NCBI RefSeq assembly: GCF_009389585.1
Contig: NZ_VIYG01000005.1
Coordinates: 124,001 to 188,000 of the forward strand
Reading direction: 5' to 3'
DNA: 64,000 nt
From: Oceanobacillus sp. CFH 90083
GTDB taxonomy: Bacteria; Bacillota; Bacilli; Bacillales; Amphibacillaceae
The notes beneath the pieces are model-generated. The model had not been told where the DNA came from. It was given only the letters and a program-made list of their open reading frames with translations, and did no database searches. Made by a program: the position numbers and the translations under genes. The first letter of the stretch is position 1; each line of letters starts with the position of its first letter. Below, piece by piece: positions 37,225 to 47,403 of the stretch.

Positions 37225-38166
37225 TTATTCTACTTTTTCCTGTAAAAATCCTGCTAAATCATTTAAAATTAATTTCATTTGTTGCGCTGCTTCTTTTTCT
37301 GTAACCTGATACCAGTTCACATCCAGCTTATTCCGAAACCAGGTGAGCTGTCTTTTTGCATATTTGCGCGAGTTTTGTTTTACAGCGCTGATAGCATCTG
37401 CTTTTGACAGACGATGCTCTAAATAGGAAGCAATCTCCTTGTAGCCGATCGCATGGATGGATTGACAGTCTTTATAGCCTTCCTGAATAAGTGACTGAAC
37501 CTCGTCAATTAAACCCGCCTCTATCATTTGATCCACGCGCCGGTTAATTCGGTCATATAATACTGCACGCTCCATATCTAATCCAATAATAAATGGATCA
37601 TACGGGGATTCTGCCTGCTGTTCCTTTTGATATTCTGACATAGTCAGCCCTGTCAGCTCATAGACCTCCAGTGCCCGAACAAGGCGACGATGATTGTTTG
37701 GATGAACTTTTTTGGCCTGTTCCGGATCAATCTGCTTCAAGCGTTTATATAAATTTTCAGAACCCTCTGCTTCAATCTGTTCAAATAACTTTTTCGTTAA
37801 TGCTTCATCACGGCGCTGGTCGGAGAAATGATAATCAAATAACACAGATTGGATATATAATCCACTGCCGCCAACGATAATAGGAAGGTTGCCCCGCTCG
37901 TGAACCGCTTCAATATGATATTTCACATGCTCCTGAAAATCTGCGACAGAGAAAGGCTGATCAGGCTTGATAATATCAATCATATGATGGGGGACGCCTT
38001 TTGTTTCTTCCGGCGTTACCTTTGCTGTCCCGATATCCATACCGATATACACTTGGGTCGAATCACCGCTGATAATTTCTCCCTGAAACTTTTTAGCAGC
38101 AGCAATGCCTAATGCGGTTTTCCCGACTGCTGTTGGTCCTACAATAGAGATTACTTTTTTCTTCAT
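37225..38166 (-). CDS. miaA: tRNA dimethylallyltransferase
   Basis: Transfers a dimethylallyl group to A37 of tRNAs reading UNN codons; 313 residues. The P-loop GPTAVGKT is at 10-17, with DSTQVYIGMDIGTAK, GGSGLYIQSVL and LTWFRNKLDVNWY. It is followed by hfq and preceded by mutL. Its partner in the same modification, miaB, lies upstream in this block at 44078. Confidence 0.97.
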   Translation of the reverse strand: MKKKVISIVGPTAVGKTALGIAAAKKFQGEIISGDSTQVYIGMDIGTAKVTPEETKGVPHHMIDIIKPDQPFSVADFQEHVKYHIEAVHERGNLPIIVGGSGLYIQSVLFDYHFSDQRRDEALTKKLFEQIEAEGSENLYKRLKQIDPEQAKKVHPNNHRRLVRALEVYELTGLTMSEYQKEQQAESPYDPFIIGLDMERAVLYDRINRRVDQMIEAGLIDEVQSLIQEGYKDCQSIHAIGYKEIASYLEHRLSKADAISAVKQNSRKYAKRQLTWFRNKLDVNWYQVTEKEAAQQMKLILNDLAGFLQEKVE

Positions 38167-38203
38167 TTAAATCTTCCTCAATTTTATCTTTTTTGTTTCC
38201 ATT

Positions 38204-40078
38204 CTACATAATACGTTTAAACATCTTTTCTAATTCATACGTAGAGAAATGAACAATAATCGGTCTTCCATGCGGACACGTAAAAGGATCTGTCGTATTT
38301 CGCAAATCTTCAAGCAGCTGAAACATTTCCTCGTTTGTTAAATAATGATTTGCTTTTATCGACCTTTTACAGGACATTAATATCGCTGCTTCTTCACGAA
38401 TTTTTTCTACATTCACCGAGGACTCCTGAATAAACTGATCCACCATTTCCCGGATAATTTCTTCTTCAAAGCCTGCCGGAAACCAGGTGGGATGGGAGCG
38501 TATAACGTAGGTCTGCTGACCAAAGGGCTCAAAAAATAATCCTGCCTTTTCCAGCGTATCCTTTGCCTCTTCAATAAAAATAGCTTCTTTTTTAGAAAAG
38601 TCAAAGGTCATCGGTATTAAAAGCTCCTGTGATTCGTTGATTGGTCTACCGAGCTTATTTTTAAAAAACTCATATTTGACCCGTTCCTGTGCGGCATGCT
38701 GATCGACCATGTATAAGCCATTTTCGTTTTGCGCCATAATATAGGTTCCCTGCAGCTGGCCAATTGGATACATCATCGGCACGCGCGGCTGCTGTTCTGA
38801 TTTTTCTTCTGACTGAGGTGTTTTATCTTTATTTAGAAGCTTCTCAGACGTTTTTGTTTCTGAATCGACAGATGGGTCCTGTTCTTCTGTATTTATCCTT
38901 ATATCCGTATTCTCATCACGGAGAAGAGCAGGTTCTTCCTTCAGAAATAAGTTTCCTTCCTTGATAACCGTTTCTGGCTTCTTAAACTCTGCCGGCTTCT
39001 CCTTCATTGGATTAGCAGGCTCTGTCTCAAATTGAAAGGTATGCTGCTCTGATTTTTTTGAGGGCTCCGGCTTTTTCGATACCTCGGGAATCAGTGTCAT
39101 CTTCCTGAAGTGGGACTGGATCATATCTTTGACAGCTGTATATAACTCTTTCTCCTTGCTGAAGCGAACCTCCAGCTTAGCCGGGTGCACGTTCACATCT
39201 ACGAGAATTGGATCCATCTCAATAGCAAGGACGACAATTGGTGAACGTCCAATTGGCAGCAAGGTGTGATAGCCTTCGATAACCGCTTTGTTTAAAGCGA
39301 CATTACGGACAAATCTGCCATTAATAATCGTTGACATATAACTTCTGGATGCTCTCGTTACTTCTGGCTTGGCAATATATCCGGTAATGGTAAAATCCAG
39401 CGTTTTATACTCGACCTGCGACATCTGCCTGGCAACGCTCATCCCGTACACCTGGGAAATCACCTGCAGCATATCATGGTTACCGGACGTTTTTAAAAGT
39501 CCCTTGCCATTATGGGTTGCTTCTATCCGGATTTCCGGGTGAGCTAACGCCATCCGGTTCAAAACGTCTGATATATGTCCAAGCTCCGTATGCAGGCTTT
39601 TCATATATTTCAAACGTGCCGGCGTATTGTAAAATAAATCTCTGACAACTATTTCTGTCCCTTGACGGGCATCGCTCTTCCCTCTTTTGACAACTTCGCC
39701 ACCTTCTAATTCCAGTGACACTCCTGCAGCATTTCCTTCCGATGTTTGGATAGAGAGCCTGCTTACAGATGCAATACTCGCTAATGCCTCTCCGCGGAAG
39801 CCAAGTGTTTTCACATGAAATAAATCATTTTCTGTACTTATTTTACTCGTCGCATGCGGCAGAAAAGCCTTCTCCACATCCTCCGCCGCAATACCTGAGC
39901 CATTATCGACAATACGTATTTCTGACAAACCAGCCTCATGTACATCGATTCGTATCCAGGTGGCTCCTGCATCAATACTGTTTTCTACGATTTCTTTTAC
40001 CACCGAAGCAGGACGTTCTACAACTTCTCCTGCTGCGATTTTATTTGCCAGACTATCGGACATTTGCATAATTGGCAT
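38204..40078 (-). CDS. mutL: DNA mismatch repair protein MutL
   Basis: Mismatch-repair ATPase and endonuclease, 624 residues. GHKL ATPase motifs are [12 protein letters not shown] (29-40), DNGSGI and [15 protein letters not shown] (91-105). After a charged, low-complexity linker (about 330-430), the C-terminal endonuclease motif [12 protein letters not shown] is at 459-470, with CKRSIKANH and [12 protein letters not shown] metal-site segments. The nuclease-competent form is expected in bacteria lacking MutH. Co-transcribed with mutS (22-base gap). Confidence 0.97.
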   Translation of the reverse strand: MPIMQMSDSLANKIAAGEVVERPASVVKEIVENSIDAGATWIRIDVHEAGLSEIRIVDNGSGIAAEDVEKAFLPHATSKISTENDLFHVKTLGFRGEALASIASVSRLSIQTSEGNAAGVSLELEGGEVVKRGKSDARQGTEIVVRDLFYNTPARLKYMKSLHTELGHISDVLNRMALAHPEIRIEATHNGKGLLKTSGNHDMLQVISQVYGMSVARQMSQVEYKTLDFTITGYIAKPEVTRASRSYMSTIINGRFVRNVALNKAVIEGYHTLLPIGRSPIVVLAIEMDPILVDVNVHPAKLEVRFSKEKELYTAVKDMIQSHFRKMTLIPEVSKKPEPSKKSEQHTFQFETEPANPMKEKPAEFKKPETVIKEGNLFLKEEPALLRDENTDIRINTEEQDPSVDSETKTSEKLLNKDKTPQSEEKSEQQPRVPMMYPIGQLQGTYIMAQNENGLYMVDQHAAQERVKYEFFKNKLGRPINESQELLIPMTFDFSKKEAIFIEEAKDTLEKAGLFFEPFGQQTYVIRSHPTWFPAGFEEEIIREMVDQFIQESSVNVEKIREEAAILMSCKRSIKANHYLTNEEMFQLLEDLRNTTDPFTCPHGRPIIVHFSTYELEKMFKRIM

Positions 40079-40100
40079 GTTATCACCTTCCTCTTACGTA

Positions 40101-42698
40101 CTACTTGATTTTCTTCTGCAGGCGATATAATTCATTCATGGCTTCTAATGGATTCATTTCTAATATATTTAAATTTTTGAGCTCCGCCAGAGCTGTGTTT
40201 TCTTTATTTGTGAATGCAGCCGGCTGTCTCTCTTTATTCGTTTCCTCTACAAAAAAGGATAATTGATCGGATTGCTCTGTTTCCTGTTCAAATGCAGATA
40301 CGGACGCTGTCTGTTCTTGTTTGGCATCGCTCTCCTCCAGTCCTTCCAAAATAACAGATGCACGGTTGATTAGTTCATCCGGCAAATCAGCTAACTTGGC
40401 GACATGAATCCCATAGCTCTGGTCTGCTGCTCCTTCTTTTATTTGATGAAGAAAAACGACATTTCCTTCATGCTCTTCTGCCCGGACATGGATATTTTTT
40501 AAATGCTCTAAAGAAGCTTCTAATGCTGTCAGCTCATGATAATGGGTTGAAAAAAGTGTTTTCGCATGAATATGGTTATGAATGTATTCTACAATCGCCT
40601 GAGCTAAGGCCATACCATCATATGTGCTTGTTCCGCGTCCAATTTCATCTAATAAAATCAGACTGCTGGCCGTAGCATTTTGAATGGCATGTTTAGCCTC
40701 AAGCATCTCGACCATAAAGGTGCTTTGTCCAGACACTAAATCATCTGCTGCACCGATTCGCGTAAAAATCTGATCAAAAACAGGCAATGTTGCTGATTCA
40801 GCCGGGATAAAGCAGCCTGTCTGTCCCATAATTGCAATTAAAGCTACCTGCCGCATATAAGTACTCTTACCAGACATATTTGGACCGGTAATAAGCAGCA
40901 TTTGATGCTTATCATCCAGCTGTACATCATTAGGAACAAAAGTCCCATTTTTCATTACCTGCTCGACAACGGGATGCCGTCCTCCTTCTACAGAGAAGAC
41001 ACCTTCCTGAAAGGTTGGCCGCTTATAATTATTTTCTTCACTAATTGTTGCGAAGCCTTGTAATACATCTATTTCACTGATGATTTGTGCAAGCTGCTGA
41101 ATCAACGGAATATCCTGCTTGATCCGCTCTCTGATTTTAATAAATAAATCGTACTCCAGCTCCACACTTTTCTCGTCTGCTTCTAAAATAAGTGTTTCTT
41201 TTTCTTTTAGCTCCGGTGTGATAAAGCGTTCTGCGTTGGTAAGGGTCTGTTTTCGCTCATAGCGGTCATCTTTTAATAAAGGCAGGTTAGGTTTTGTCAC
41301 CTCAATATAATAGCCAAAGACCCGGTTATATCCGATTTTCAGCGACTTAATTCCGGTTACTTCCCGTTCTTTTTTCTCCAGCGACGCAATCCATTGCTTG
41401 CCATTCTGAGAAGCATCACGATATTTATCCAGTTCTTCATGATAGCCTTCTTTAATTAAAGCCCCTTCTTTGATCGAAAGCGGCGGCTCTTCTACTAAGC
41501 TTTTTTCCAGAAGGTCCACAATATTATCCGGATAGATTAAAGCATCTGCCAGCTCGATGACTTCAGGTACATCCAGCTGATCGAGCGTTTCCTTAATCGC
41601 AGGAATTTTCTGCAGGGACTGTTTTAACTGAATCAGATCTCTTGCATTGACATTTCCAAAAGCAATCCTTCCAGATAATCGTTCTAAGTCATATACAGAT
41701 TTTAAATTTTCCCGCAGATTCTCCCGTTCCATAAACGCATTTAAAAAGGTCTCAACCACTTCCAAACGGCGATTTATTTTAACCTGGTTCAATAACGGCC
41801 GCTCCAGCCATTTTTTCAGCATTCTTGCTCCCATAGCTGTTACCGTTTTGTCCAGCACCCATAATAAGCTGCCATGCTTTGATTTTTTCATAATCGACTC
41901 TGTCAGTTCCAAATTACGCTTTGAATACATATCAAGGCTCATATATTGTTTTAATTCGATGACCTCTGCCGGCTGCAAATGATCTAAGGAGCGCTTTTGG
42001 GTATTTTGGATATAATTTAATAATCTGCTGAAAGCCTGCATCAGACGCTCATCATTTAAGTTCTCGCTTAAATCACGAAATTCTGCATTAAAATTCACCT
42101 CGTCCTGATACGATAATGTCACCTGCAATCGTTCCTGGAGATGCATCTGCATTTCTTCAGGCAGATGTGAGGAGATCACAATTTCTCTGACAGGCTGATG
42201 ATAAAATTCATGAATGACACTGTCCCAGCCATCCTCCATTAAAGCAAGGCGGTTCTCCCCGGTAGATAGATCATTATAAGCAATAACAAAGGACCCGTCA
42301 TCAAAATGAGACAGACTGCCGATATAATTATTTTCTCCCTCTACAAGCATCGTGCTCTCCATAACCGTACCCGGTGTTATCATTTGGACAACCTCGCGTT
42401 TTACCACACCTTTAGCTGTCTTTGGATCTTCGACTTGCTCACAGATAGCCACCTTATAGCCTTTTTCAATTAGTACTTTGATATAGTTTTCCGCAGAATG
42501 ATACGGTACGCCGCACATCGGGATAGGATCATTGCCGCCAGCCCGCTTTGTTAAAGTAATTTCCAGCTCTCCGGCAGCCTGAATGGCATCATCATAAAAC
42601 AGCTCATAAAAATCTCCGAGCCGATAAAATAAAAAAGCATCCTTGTATTGTGATTTTATCTCTATGTATTGCTGCATCATTGGTGTTAATTTTGCCAT
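40101..42698 (-). CDS. mutS: DNA mismatch repair protein MutS
   Basis: Mismatch recognition ATPase, 865 residues. The N-terminal mismatch domain has the Phe-x-Glu region (FYRLGDFYELFYDDA), and the ATPase has Walker A TGPNMSGKSTYMRQ, Walker B LILLDEIGRGTSTYDGM and STHYHELT. A beta-clamp-binding-like QLSFF lies near the C-terminus. First gene of mutSL, preceded by the cotE terminator. Confidence 0.97.
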   Translation of the reverse strand: MAKLTPMMQQYIEIKSQYKDAFLFYRLGDFYELFYDDAIQAAGELEITLTKRAGGNDPIPMCGVPYHSAENYIKVLIEKGYKVAICEQVEDPKTAKGVVKREVVQMITPGTVMESTMLVEGENNYIGSLSHFDDGSFVIAYNDLSTGENRLALMEDGWDSVIHEFYHQPVREIVISSHLPEEMQMHLQERLQVTLSYQDEVNFNAEFRDLSENLNDERLMQAFSRLLNYIQNTQKRSLDHLQPAEVIELKQYMSLDMYSKRNLELTESIMKKSKHGSLLWVLDKTVTAMGARMLKKWLERPLLNQVKINRRLEVVETFLNAFMERENLRENLKSVYDLERLSGRIAFGNVNARDLIQLKQSLQKIPAIKETLDQLDVPEVIELADALIYPDNIVDLLEKSLVEEPPLSIKEGALIKEGYHEELDKYRDASQNGKQWIASLEKKEREVTGIKSLKIGYNRVFGYYIEVTKPNLPLLKDDRYERKQTLTNAERFITPELKEKETLILEADEKSVELEYDLFIKIRERIKQDIPLIQQLAQIISEIDVLQGFATISEENNYKRPTFQEGVFSVEGGRHPVVEQVMKNGTFVPNDVQLDDKHQMLLITGPNMSGKSTYMRQVALIAIMGQTGCFIPAESATLPVFDQIFTRIGAADDLVSGQSTFMVEMLEAKHAIQNATASSLILLDEIGRGTSTYDGMALAQAIVEYIHNHIHAKTLFSTHYHELTALEASLEHLKNIHVRAEEHEGNVVFLHQIKEGAADQSYGIHVAKLADLPDELINRASVILEGLEESDAKQEQTASVSAFEQETEQSDQLSFFVEETNKERQPAAFTNKENTALAELKNLNILEMNPLEAMNELYRLQKKIK

Positions 42699-42847
42699 GA
42701 AAAATTCCTCCAGCTTACTAAAATTATCTGTTTTATTTCTATGTTAAAATTTGATACTAAAATTCTCTTACCGGTACCATAGAATTTAAAATGAATCGAA
42801 TTCCATTATAGCATATTCTTAAGCACCCTTGTCCTATATGGTTCTAT

Positions 42848-42878
42848 AAAAAGAAAACGAGAGTAATTACTACTCTCG
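42848..42878 (-). terminator. Terminator of cotE
   Basis: CGAGAGTA and TACTCTCG form an 8-bp stem, followed on the minus strand by TTTTCTTTTT. It lies just after the cotE stop codon. Confidence 0.85.
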
Positions 42879-42885
42879 CATCAAG

Positions 42886-43458
42886 TTAATCCTTGTGTTT
42901 ATGATGGATAAAATCCGGTCTGATATCTTCTGCCTCATCGTCTGTCATCTCATAATCCCAGAGAACATCATCTTCCTCGTCATCGCTCTTCCAGTTTGGT
43001 TTTACTTTGACACAGATTTTTGTTTCTCCAATAATTTGCACAACAAATTCACGCTCAATATCGACTGTGATACTGCCGCCTTTATCGGAAATTGTACATT
43101 CTAAGCAATTCGGCTGCTGCAGTACTTTAGCAATAATATCGTACTCATCGTTAATACAATTATCGTCTTTTACAGATAAAGGAACTATATCTGTGTATTC
43201 CACCCTTTCTGTGATAACCTCTGTTTTCGTATTATCATTGTAAGAATACCATACATTAATATCATAACTGCCACTGATAATGACAGTATCCTCAGACTTC
43301 TTCTTTGCGTGGTACAAATGATTAATGATCCAGCATCCAAGAATACTTGTCGGACGATGGCTTGGTGTTATCGTATGGGTATCTTTGGTAAATTTTCTGC
43401 CTTTACCACATACTGCTTTTGTAATGATTTCTCTATATTCTTTATCAAGAAAAGTCAT
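42886..43458 (-). CDS. cotE: Outer spore coat morphogenetic protein CotE
   Basis: 190-residue scaffold for outer coat assembly. The conserved parts [47 protein letters not shown] and [10 protein letters not shown] match CotE, as does the acidic C-terminal tail. The frame opens further upstream, but ATG 43458 has AGGAGG nine bases before it. It lies between ricA and mutS as in B. subtilis. Mother-cell expression is expected; I could not place the sporulation promoters with confidence. Confidence 0.94.
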   Translation of the reverse strand: MTFLDKEYREIITKAVCGKGRKFTKDTHTITPSHRPTSILGCWIINHLYHAKKKSEDTVIISGSYDINVWYSYNDNTKTEVITERVEYTDIVPLSVKDDNCINDEYDIIAKVLQQPNCLECTISDKGGSITVDIEREFVVQIIGETKICVKVKPNWKSDDEEDDVLWDYEMTDDEAEDIRPDFIHHKHKD

Positions 43459-43583
43459 GATATATTTTACCTCCTCTTTTTTCATAGTCATTTTATGCAC
43501 GGCAAATACCTAAAGTGCATAACTATTGCCAAGAAAAAAGAAAAGTAGGCACGAAAGACAGCTTGAAAGGTTCTTATTTTAAC

Positions 43584-43613
43584 AAAAAGCCAGACAAATA
43601 ATTGCCCGGCTTT
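43584..43613 (-). terminator. Terminator of miaB-ricA
   Basis: AAAGCCGGGCAATTATTTGT on the minus strand pairs with a following CTGGCTTTTTGTT side (one mismatch). It lies 35 bases after ricA and separates it from cotE. Confidence 0.75.
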
Positions 43614-43647
43614 ATCTGTTCATTCATTTTATTAAACGGACACAGGA

Positions 43648-44076
43648 TTAGTGCGCACAGCTGGAACTATTGTCTGTTTGTGAGCCCGTTTCACCTTTAA
43701 GCACATCACCGCCTGTAGACTCAATAATATTATTGGTAACTGTACGGGATATAGTTTTGGAAACCAGCTGCAATACATCATTAACCACAATCTGCGTTTC
43801 TTTAAATTCCTGAACGATAGGAATTTCATCAATTTCATTTTGCAGACGGTCGAGTTCCTGCTCAATGCGCTGCAATGCTTCCTTTTTATCATAGGCCTGA
43901 AAATTCACAGCCTGTTTTTGCAAGGTTTTAATTTTCTTAATTAAGCCTTGTACTTTTTTATTTTGATTTAATTTAGCTTCTACCTGTTTAAAGCGTTCAA
44001 TTTCTTCTGTGTTTGCAAGCATTGCTGCCAGCTTTCTTGCTTCGTCCAGTACTTCTTTTCGCTCATACATCGCCAT
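43648..44076 (-). CDS. ricA: RicA family (YmcA) RNA maturation cofactor
   Basis: 142-residue helical YlbF/YmcA-family protein. With RicF and RicT it forms the complex that guides RNase Y maturation of polycistronic messages and supports Spo0A phosphorylation, competence and biofilm formation in B. subtilis. VQEFKETQIVVNDVLQLV and the C-terminal STGGDVLKGETGS match YmcA. A single Cys lies near the C-terminus (SSSCAH). It is one base after miaB. Confidence 0.93.
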   Translation of the reverse strand: MAMYERKEVLDEARKLAAMLANTEEIERFKQVEAKLNQNKKVQGLIKKIKTLQKQAVNFQAYDKKEALQRIEQELDRLQNEIDEIPIVQEFKETQIVVNDVLQLVSKTISRTVTNNIIESTGGDVLKGETGSQTDNSSSCAH

Positions 44077-44077
44077 T

Positions 44078-45637
44078 TTATTTCACCTCAACTCTATTCT
44101 CGACCATGACACCATTTAATGACCATGTTTTTGTCTCTGTAATTTCTACCTCTACAATCTGACCGATTGCTGTTTTTGGACCTTTAAAGTTGACTAATTT
44201 ATTTCTTTCCGTATAACCGGCCAGGACATCCGGATCCTTCTTGCTTTCCCCTTCAACAAGCACCTTCACAATTTCACCCTGATATGATTTCATTGATTCT
44301 GCTGATTGTTTATTAACCAGCTCATTTAACCGATATAAGCGTTGTTTTTTCACTTCTTCAGGGACATCATCTTTCTTTCTGGCAGCCGGTGTACCTTCAC
44401 GTGGTGAATAAATAAAAGTATAAGCTGCTTCAAATCCGACTTCTTCCACTAATGTCATCGTTTCTTCAAACTGCTCTTCTGTTTCATTCGGGAAGCCGAC
44501 AATAATGTCCGTTGTCAATGTGGCGTGAGGCATAGCTTCACGAATTTTTCTAACCAGTTCCAGATACTCTTCCCGTGTATATTTACGATTCATTTTCTTC
44601 AATATTTCACTGCTTCCAGATTGAACCGGTAAATGAATGTGGTCGAGAAGATTTCCGCCCTGTGCCAAAACTTCAATTAAACGATCATCAAAGTCACGAG
44701 GATGGGAGGTTGTAAACCGGACACGCGGGATATCAATCTTATGAATATCATTCATTAAATCACCTAAGCCATACTCGATATCCTCAAAGTCTTTTCCGTA
44801 TGCATTCACATTTTGGCCAAGGAGCGTTACTTCTTTATAGCCCTGTGCGACAAGATGACGGATTTCCTGGATAATATCCTGCGGACGTCGGCTCCGCTCT
44901 TTCCCGCGGGTCATCGGTACAATACAGTACGTACAGAATTTATCACAGCCGTACATAATATTAACCCATGCTTTGATTTTACCTTTACGGGCCTTAGGCA
45001 GATTCTCAATAATATCGCCTTCTTTAGACCATACCTCAACGATCATTTCTTTGCCGAACATTGCTTCCTTGACAAGATGCGGCAGACGGTGAATATTATG
45101 CGTTCCAAAAATCAAATCGATATGCTGATGCTTTTTCAAAATCCGGTCTACTACGGATTCCTCCTGCGACATACAGCCGCAGACACCGATAATAAGGTCT
45201 GGCTTTTCCAATTTTAATGGTTTTAAATGACCAATTTCACCAAATACTTTATTCTCAGCATTTTCTCGAATCGCACAAGTATTAAGCAAGATAATATCTG
45301 CTTCTTCGGTCACATTCGTGGATTCATAGCCCATTTCAGACAGGATGCCGGCCATTACCTCTGTATCATGCTCATTCATTTGACAGCCGTAAGTCCGGAT
45401 TAGAAATTTTTTACCTTCGCCAATTCGTTGCATATCCTCCGGGATAGAGAAATCATAATGAAACTGAATATCTTCCTTGCGACGCTTTCTCGCTTTCTTT
45501 ATATCTGGTGACTGCGGCTCATAATCCGCATGAAAATATTTAGCGATTAATTCTTCACTGGATGTATTCTTAATTCGTTCAATATTTGCTTCTTCGCTAC
45601 GAATCTGGGCCTGTTGTTTACGTTGTTGTTCGTTCAT
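44078..45637 (-). CDS. miaB: tRNA-2-methylthio-N6-dimethylallyladenosine synthase MiaB
   Basis: Radical SAM methylthiotransferase acting on A37 after MiaA; 519 residues. The N-terminal UPF0004 domain has cluster ligands in [25 protein letters not shown] and [10 protein letters not shown]; the radical SAM motif is CDKFCTYC; a TRAM domain ends the protein. An N-terminal extension of about 65 residues is typical of Bacillus MiaB. ATG start with AAGGGGATT. Confidence 0.96.
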   Translation of the reverse strand: MNEQQRKQQAQIRSEEANIERIKNTSSEELIAKYFHADYEPQSPDIKKARKRRKEDIQFHYDFSIPEDMQRIGEGKKFLIRTYGCQMNEHDTEVMAGILSEMGYESTNVTEEADIILLNTCAIRENAENKVFGEIGHLKPLKLEKPDLIIGVCGCMSQEESVVDRILKKHQHIDLIFGTHNIHRLPHLVKEAMFGKEMIVEVWSKEGDIIENLPKARKGKIKAWVNIMYGCDKFCTYCIVPMTRGKERSRRPQDIIQEIRHLVAQGYKEVTLLGQNVNAYGKDFEDIEYGLGDLMNDIHKIDIPRVRFTTSHPRDFDDRLIEVLAQGGNLLDHIHLPVQSGSSEILKKMNRKYTREEYLELVRKIREAMPHATLTTDIIVGFPNETEEQFEETMTLVEEVGFEAAYTFIYSPREGTPAARKKDDVPEEVKKQRLYRLNELVNKQSAESMKSYQGEIVKVLVEGESKKDPDVLAGYTERNKLVNFKGPKTAIGQIVEVEITETKTWSLNGVMVENRVEVK

Positions 45638-45731
45638 CAGGTTAATCCCCTTTCATTCATTGATTCATATGTATTGATGCACTAACTTACAGTATAAAGC
45701 CTATATAAAAATTGTACAATATTCAAGGCTT

Positions 45732-45783
45732 GAAACATAAAAATCTCTTTTTTCGAATATGAAAAAAGAGATTTTTATGTTTC
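45732..45783. terminator. Perfect 23-bp inverted repeat, probable spoVS terminator
   Basis: Two 23-base arms (45732-45754 and 45761-45783) are exactly complementary around the loop GAATAT. A and T runs flank the stem on both strands, so it can work as a bidirectional terminator. The nearest upstream minus-strand gene is spoVS, some 390 bases away across the repeat element. Confidence 0.75.
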
Positions 45784-45865
45784 ACAAAGAATCATTGCTA
45801 AATAACCAGTTAATCCGAGAACAGGCATGCCTTATCCAACCCGGGCAGTATGTTCATTTCTTTTG

Positions 45866-46154
45866 AAGAGGAAGTTCAAAATGCTCCACAAAAACGACAC
45901 AGCAGTAAATGGAACTTCTACTAAGGACGCCCATGTCGTGTGGCGGGCGTAGAAGTCATCGGACCCTGCAAAGCACGTAGCTTGCTTTTTCCGTTACGTA
46001 ACGCTGCGCTGCCTTGAACTTTCGACGCACAGCTCTTTGGGATGAGTAACCGCAGTCCAAAATATTCTCCGTAGGGTCTGGTAATCCTATACTCAAGGGG
46101 ATCACATCCTTAACCGGCTGCTCCTTTTTATCGCACTTTTTGAACACGTACTTT
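45866..46154 (-). repeat. Full-length copy of the terminal-inverted-repeat element (inverted)
   Basis: Read on the minus strand it begins AAAGTACGTGTTCAAAAAG and ends ATTTTGAACTTCCTCTT, matching the ends at 13210-13495. Shared internal parts include AGTTCAAGGC and the 60-base module (45915-45974, with TAGTAGAAG and a diverged CCCA/TGGG hairpin). The last 55 bases align closely with those of the 13210 copy. A GATTACTC-type core (46038-46057 on this strand) replaces the second 60-base repeat seen in the other copy. About 289 bp, non-coding. Confidence 0.8.
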
Positions 46155-46175
46155 AAACATACACTCGGGTGAACT

Positions 46176-46436
46176 TTACCTTGGTTCAATAATTAACTTA
46201 ATTGCTGTCCGTTCTTCATCATCAATTAAAATATCTGTAAATGCTGGTATACAGATTAAATCGACTCCACTTGGTGCTACAAAACCGCGAGCTATAGCAA
46301 CTGCTTTGACAGACTGATTCAGTGCACCTGCGCCGATTGCCTGAATTTCAGCTGTACCTCGTTCCCTAAGTACATTTGCCAAAGCTCCTGCCACTGAGTT
46401 TGGATTGGATTTCGCTGAAACTTTTAAAACTTCCAT
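46176..46436 (-). CDS. spoVS: Stage V sporulation protein S
   Basis: 86-residue Alba-like protein, nearly invariant in the family (MEVLKVSAKSNPNSVAGALA start, GVDLICIPAFTDI in the middle, IKLIIEPR end). Needed for coat and stage V development in B. subtilis; acts early and may bind nucleic acid. ATG 46436 is chosen over an adjacent GTG. It follows ymdB. The tdh-kbl pair that lies between spoVS and miaB in B. subtilis is absent. Confidence 0.96.
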   Translation of the reverse strand: MEVLKVSAKSNPNSVAGALANVLRERGTAEIQAIGAGALNQSVKAVAIARGFVAPSGVDLICIPAFTDILIDDEERTAIKLIIEPR

Positions 46437-46527
46437 CACTAGTACCTCCTCATGTGCTATTTATACTTTTATTGCTACTATTTCTCCTGGAGATGTACAC
46501 CTTGTTCGATTCGATGATGAGCAGCTA

Positions 46528-47325
46528 TTATGAAAAGAAGGGGTGGTCATCATTAATGAGAATTCTTTCAATCGTTTCTGCTCTACCAGTCGAATCGTCC
46601 GTACGAATGAATACTCCATTTAGTTGTGTTCTTCCCTTTTTTTCAATTTCAAAACGTACTGGAAGGGAAGTTTGAAATCTTTTAATGACTGATTCCTTCT
46701 CCACACCTAATATTGCATCATACGGTCCCGTCATCCCCACATCTGATATATATGCAGTACCTCCAGGCAATATTCTTTCGTCTGCTGTTTGCGTATGTGT
46801 ATGTGTGCCTGCAACAGCCGTTACCCTTCCATCCAGATACCAGCCGATTGCTTGTTTTTCACTTGTTGCTTCTCCATGAAAGTCTACAAAAATGGTATTG
46901 GTTCTTTTCTTAGCTTCCTCCACTAACTGATCTGCTTTTTCAAATGGATCGTCGATCGGAGGGAGAAAGGTTCTTCCCTGCAGATTAATCACAGCAATTT
47001 CTTTTCCGTTAATATTTGGATAAATAATTCCTCTTCCCGGATTATTTTCCGGGAAATTAGCGGGACGAATCATCGCTGGTGCCTGATCGATAAATTCAAA
47101 AATTTCCTTCTTGTCCCAAGTATGATTTCCCATCGTAATTACTTGTGCTCCTGCTTGTAGAAATTGTTTATAGATTTTTTCTGTGATTCCTTTTCCTGAA
47201 GCTGCATTCTCTCCATTGATAATCGTTATATTGGGCTTATACTTTTCTTTTAATTTTGGCAGGTATTCCATAATCATATCCCGGCCGGGAGAGCCTACCA
47301 CATCGCCTATAAATAAAATTTTCAT
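46528..47325 (-). CDS. ymdB: 2',3'-cyclic-nucleotide 2'-phosphodiesterase YmdB
   Basis: 265-residue calcineurin-like metallophosphoesterase that affects biofilm gene expression in B. subtilis. Metal-site motifs are GDVVGSPGRDM, NGENAASGKG, GNHTWDKKEI, DFHGEATSEK and GTHTHTQTAD, all intact. ATG 47325 gives the family start MKILFIGD. It lies 78 bases after rny, across a terminator, as in B. subtilis. Confidence 0.95.
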   Translation of the reverse strand: MKILFIGDVVGSPGRDMIMEYLPKLKEKYKPNITIINGENAASGKGITEKIYKQFLQAGAQVITMGNHTWDKKEIFEFIDQAPAMIRPANFPENNPGRGIIYPNINGKEIAVINLQGRTFLPPIDDPFEKADQLVEEAKKRTNTIFVDFHGEATSEKQAIGWYLDGRVTAVAGTHTHTQTADERILPGGTAYISDVGMTGPYDAILGVEKESVIKRFQTSLPVRFEIEKKGRTQLNGVFIRTDDSTGRAETIERILINDDHPFFS

Positions 47326-47370
47326 TTTTCTTCCAACCTTTCTTCTTTCCATTTAAGAGTGTATTCAAAT

Positions 47371-47402
47371 AAAAAAACAAAGGCGACATCTGCCGCCCTT
47401 GC
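47371..47402 (-). terminator. Terminator of rny
   Basis: AAGGGCGGCAGATGTCGCCTT on the minus strand forms a GC-rich stem, split here as AAGGGCG and CGCCTTT, followed by GTTTTTTT. It adjoins the rny stop codon. Confidence 0.8.
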
Positions 47403-47403
47403 T

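Larger units (their letters stand above)
45638..46175. other. Intergenic region between miaB and spoVS
   Basis: Contains, left to right, the miaB promoter region (not resolved), a perfect 23-bp inverted repeat and a full repeat element, listed separately. No coding frame is supported. Confidence 0.7.

Noticed and set aside
42858-42878. AGTAATTACT inside the cotE terminator as another copy of the GATTACTC module
   Set aside because: The match is part of the terminator's own symmetry and does not include the full 11-base core.
44813-45217. Plus-strand frame of 134 codons opposite miaB
   Set aside because: Antisense shadow; miaB motifs on the other strand are intact.
45956-46189. Minus-strand 77-codon frame overlapping the end of spoVS
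   Set aside because: It lies inside the repeat element and overlaps spoVS in another frame; no support.
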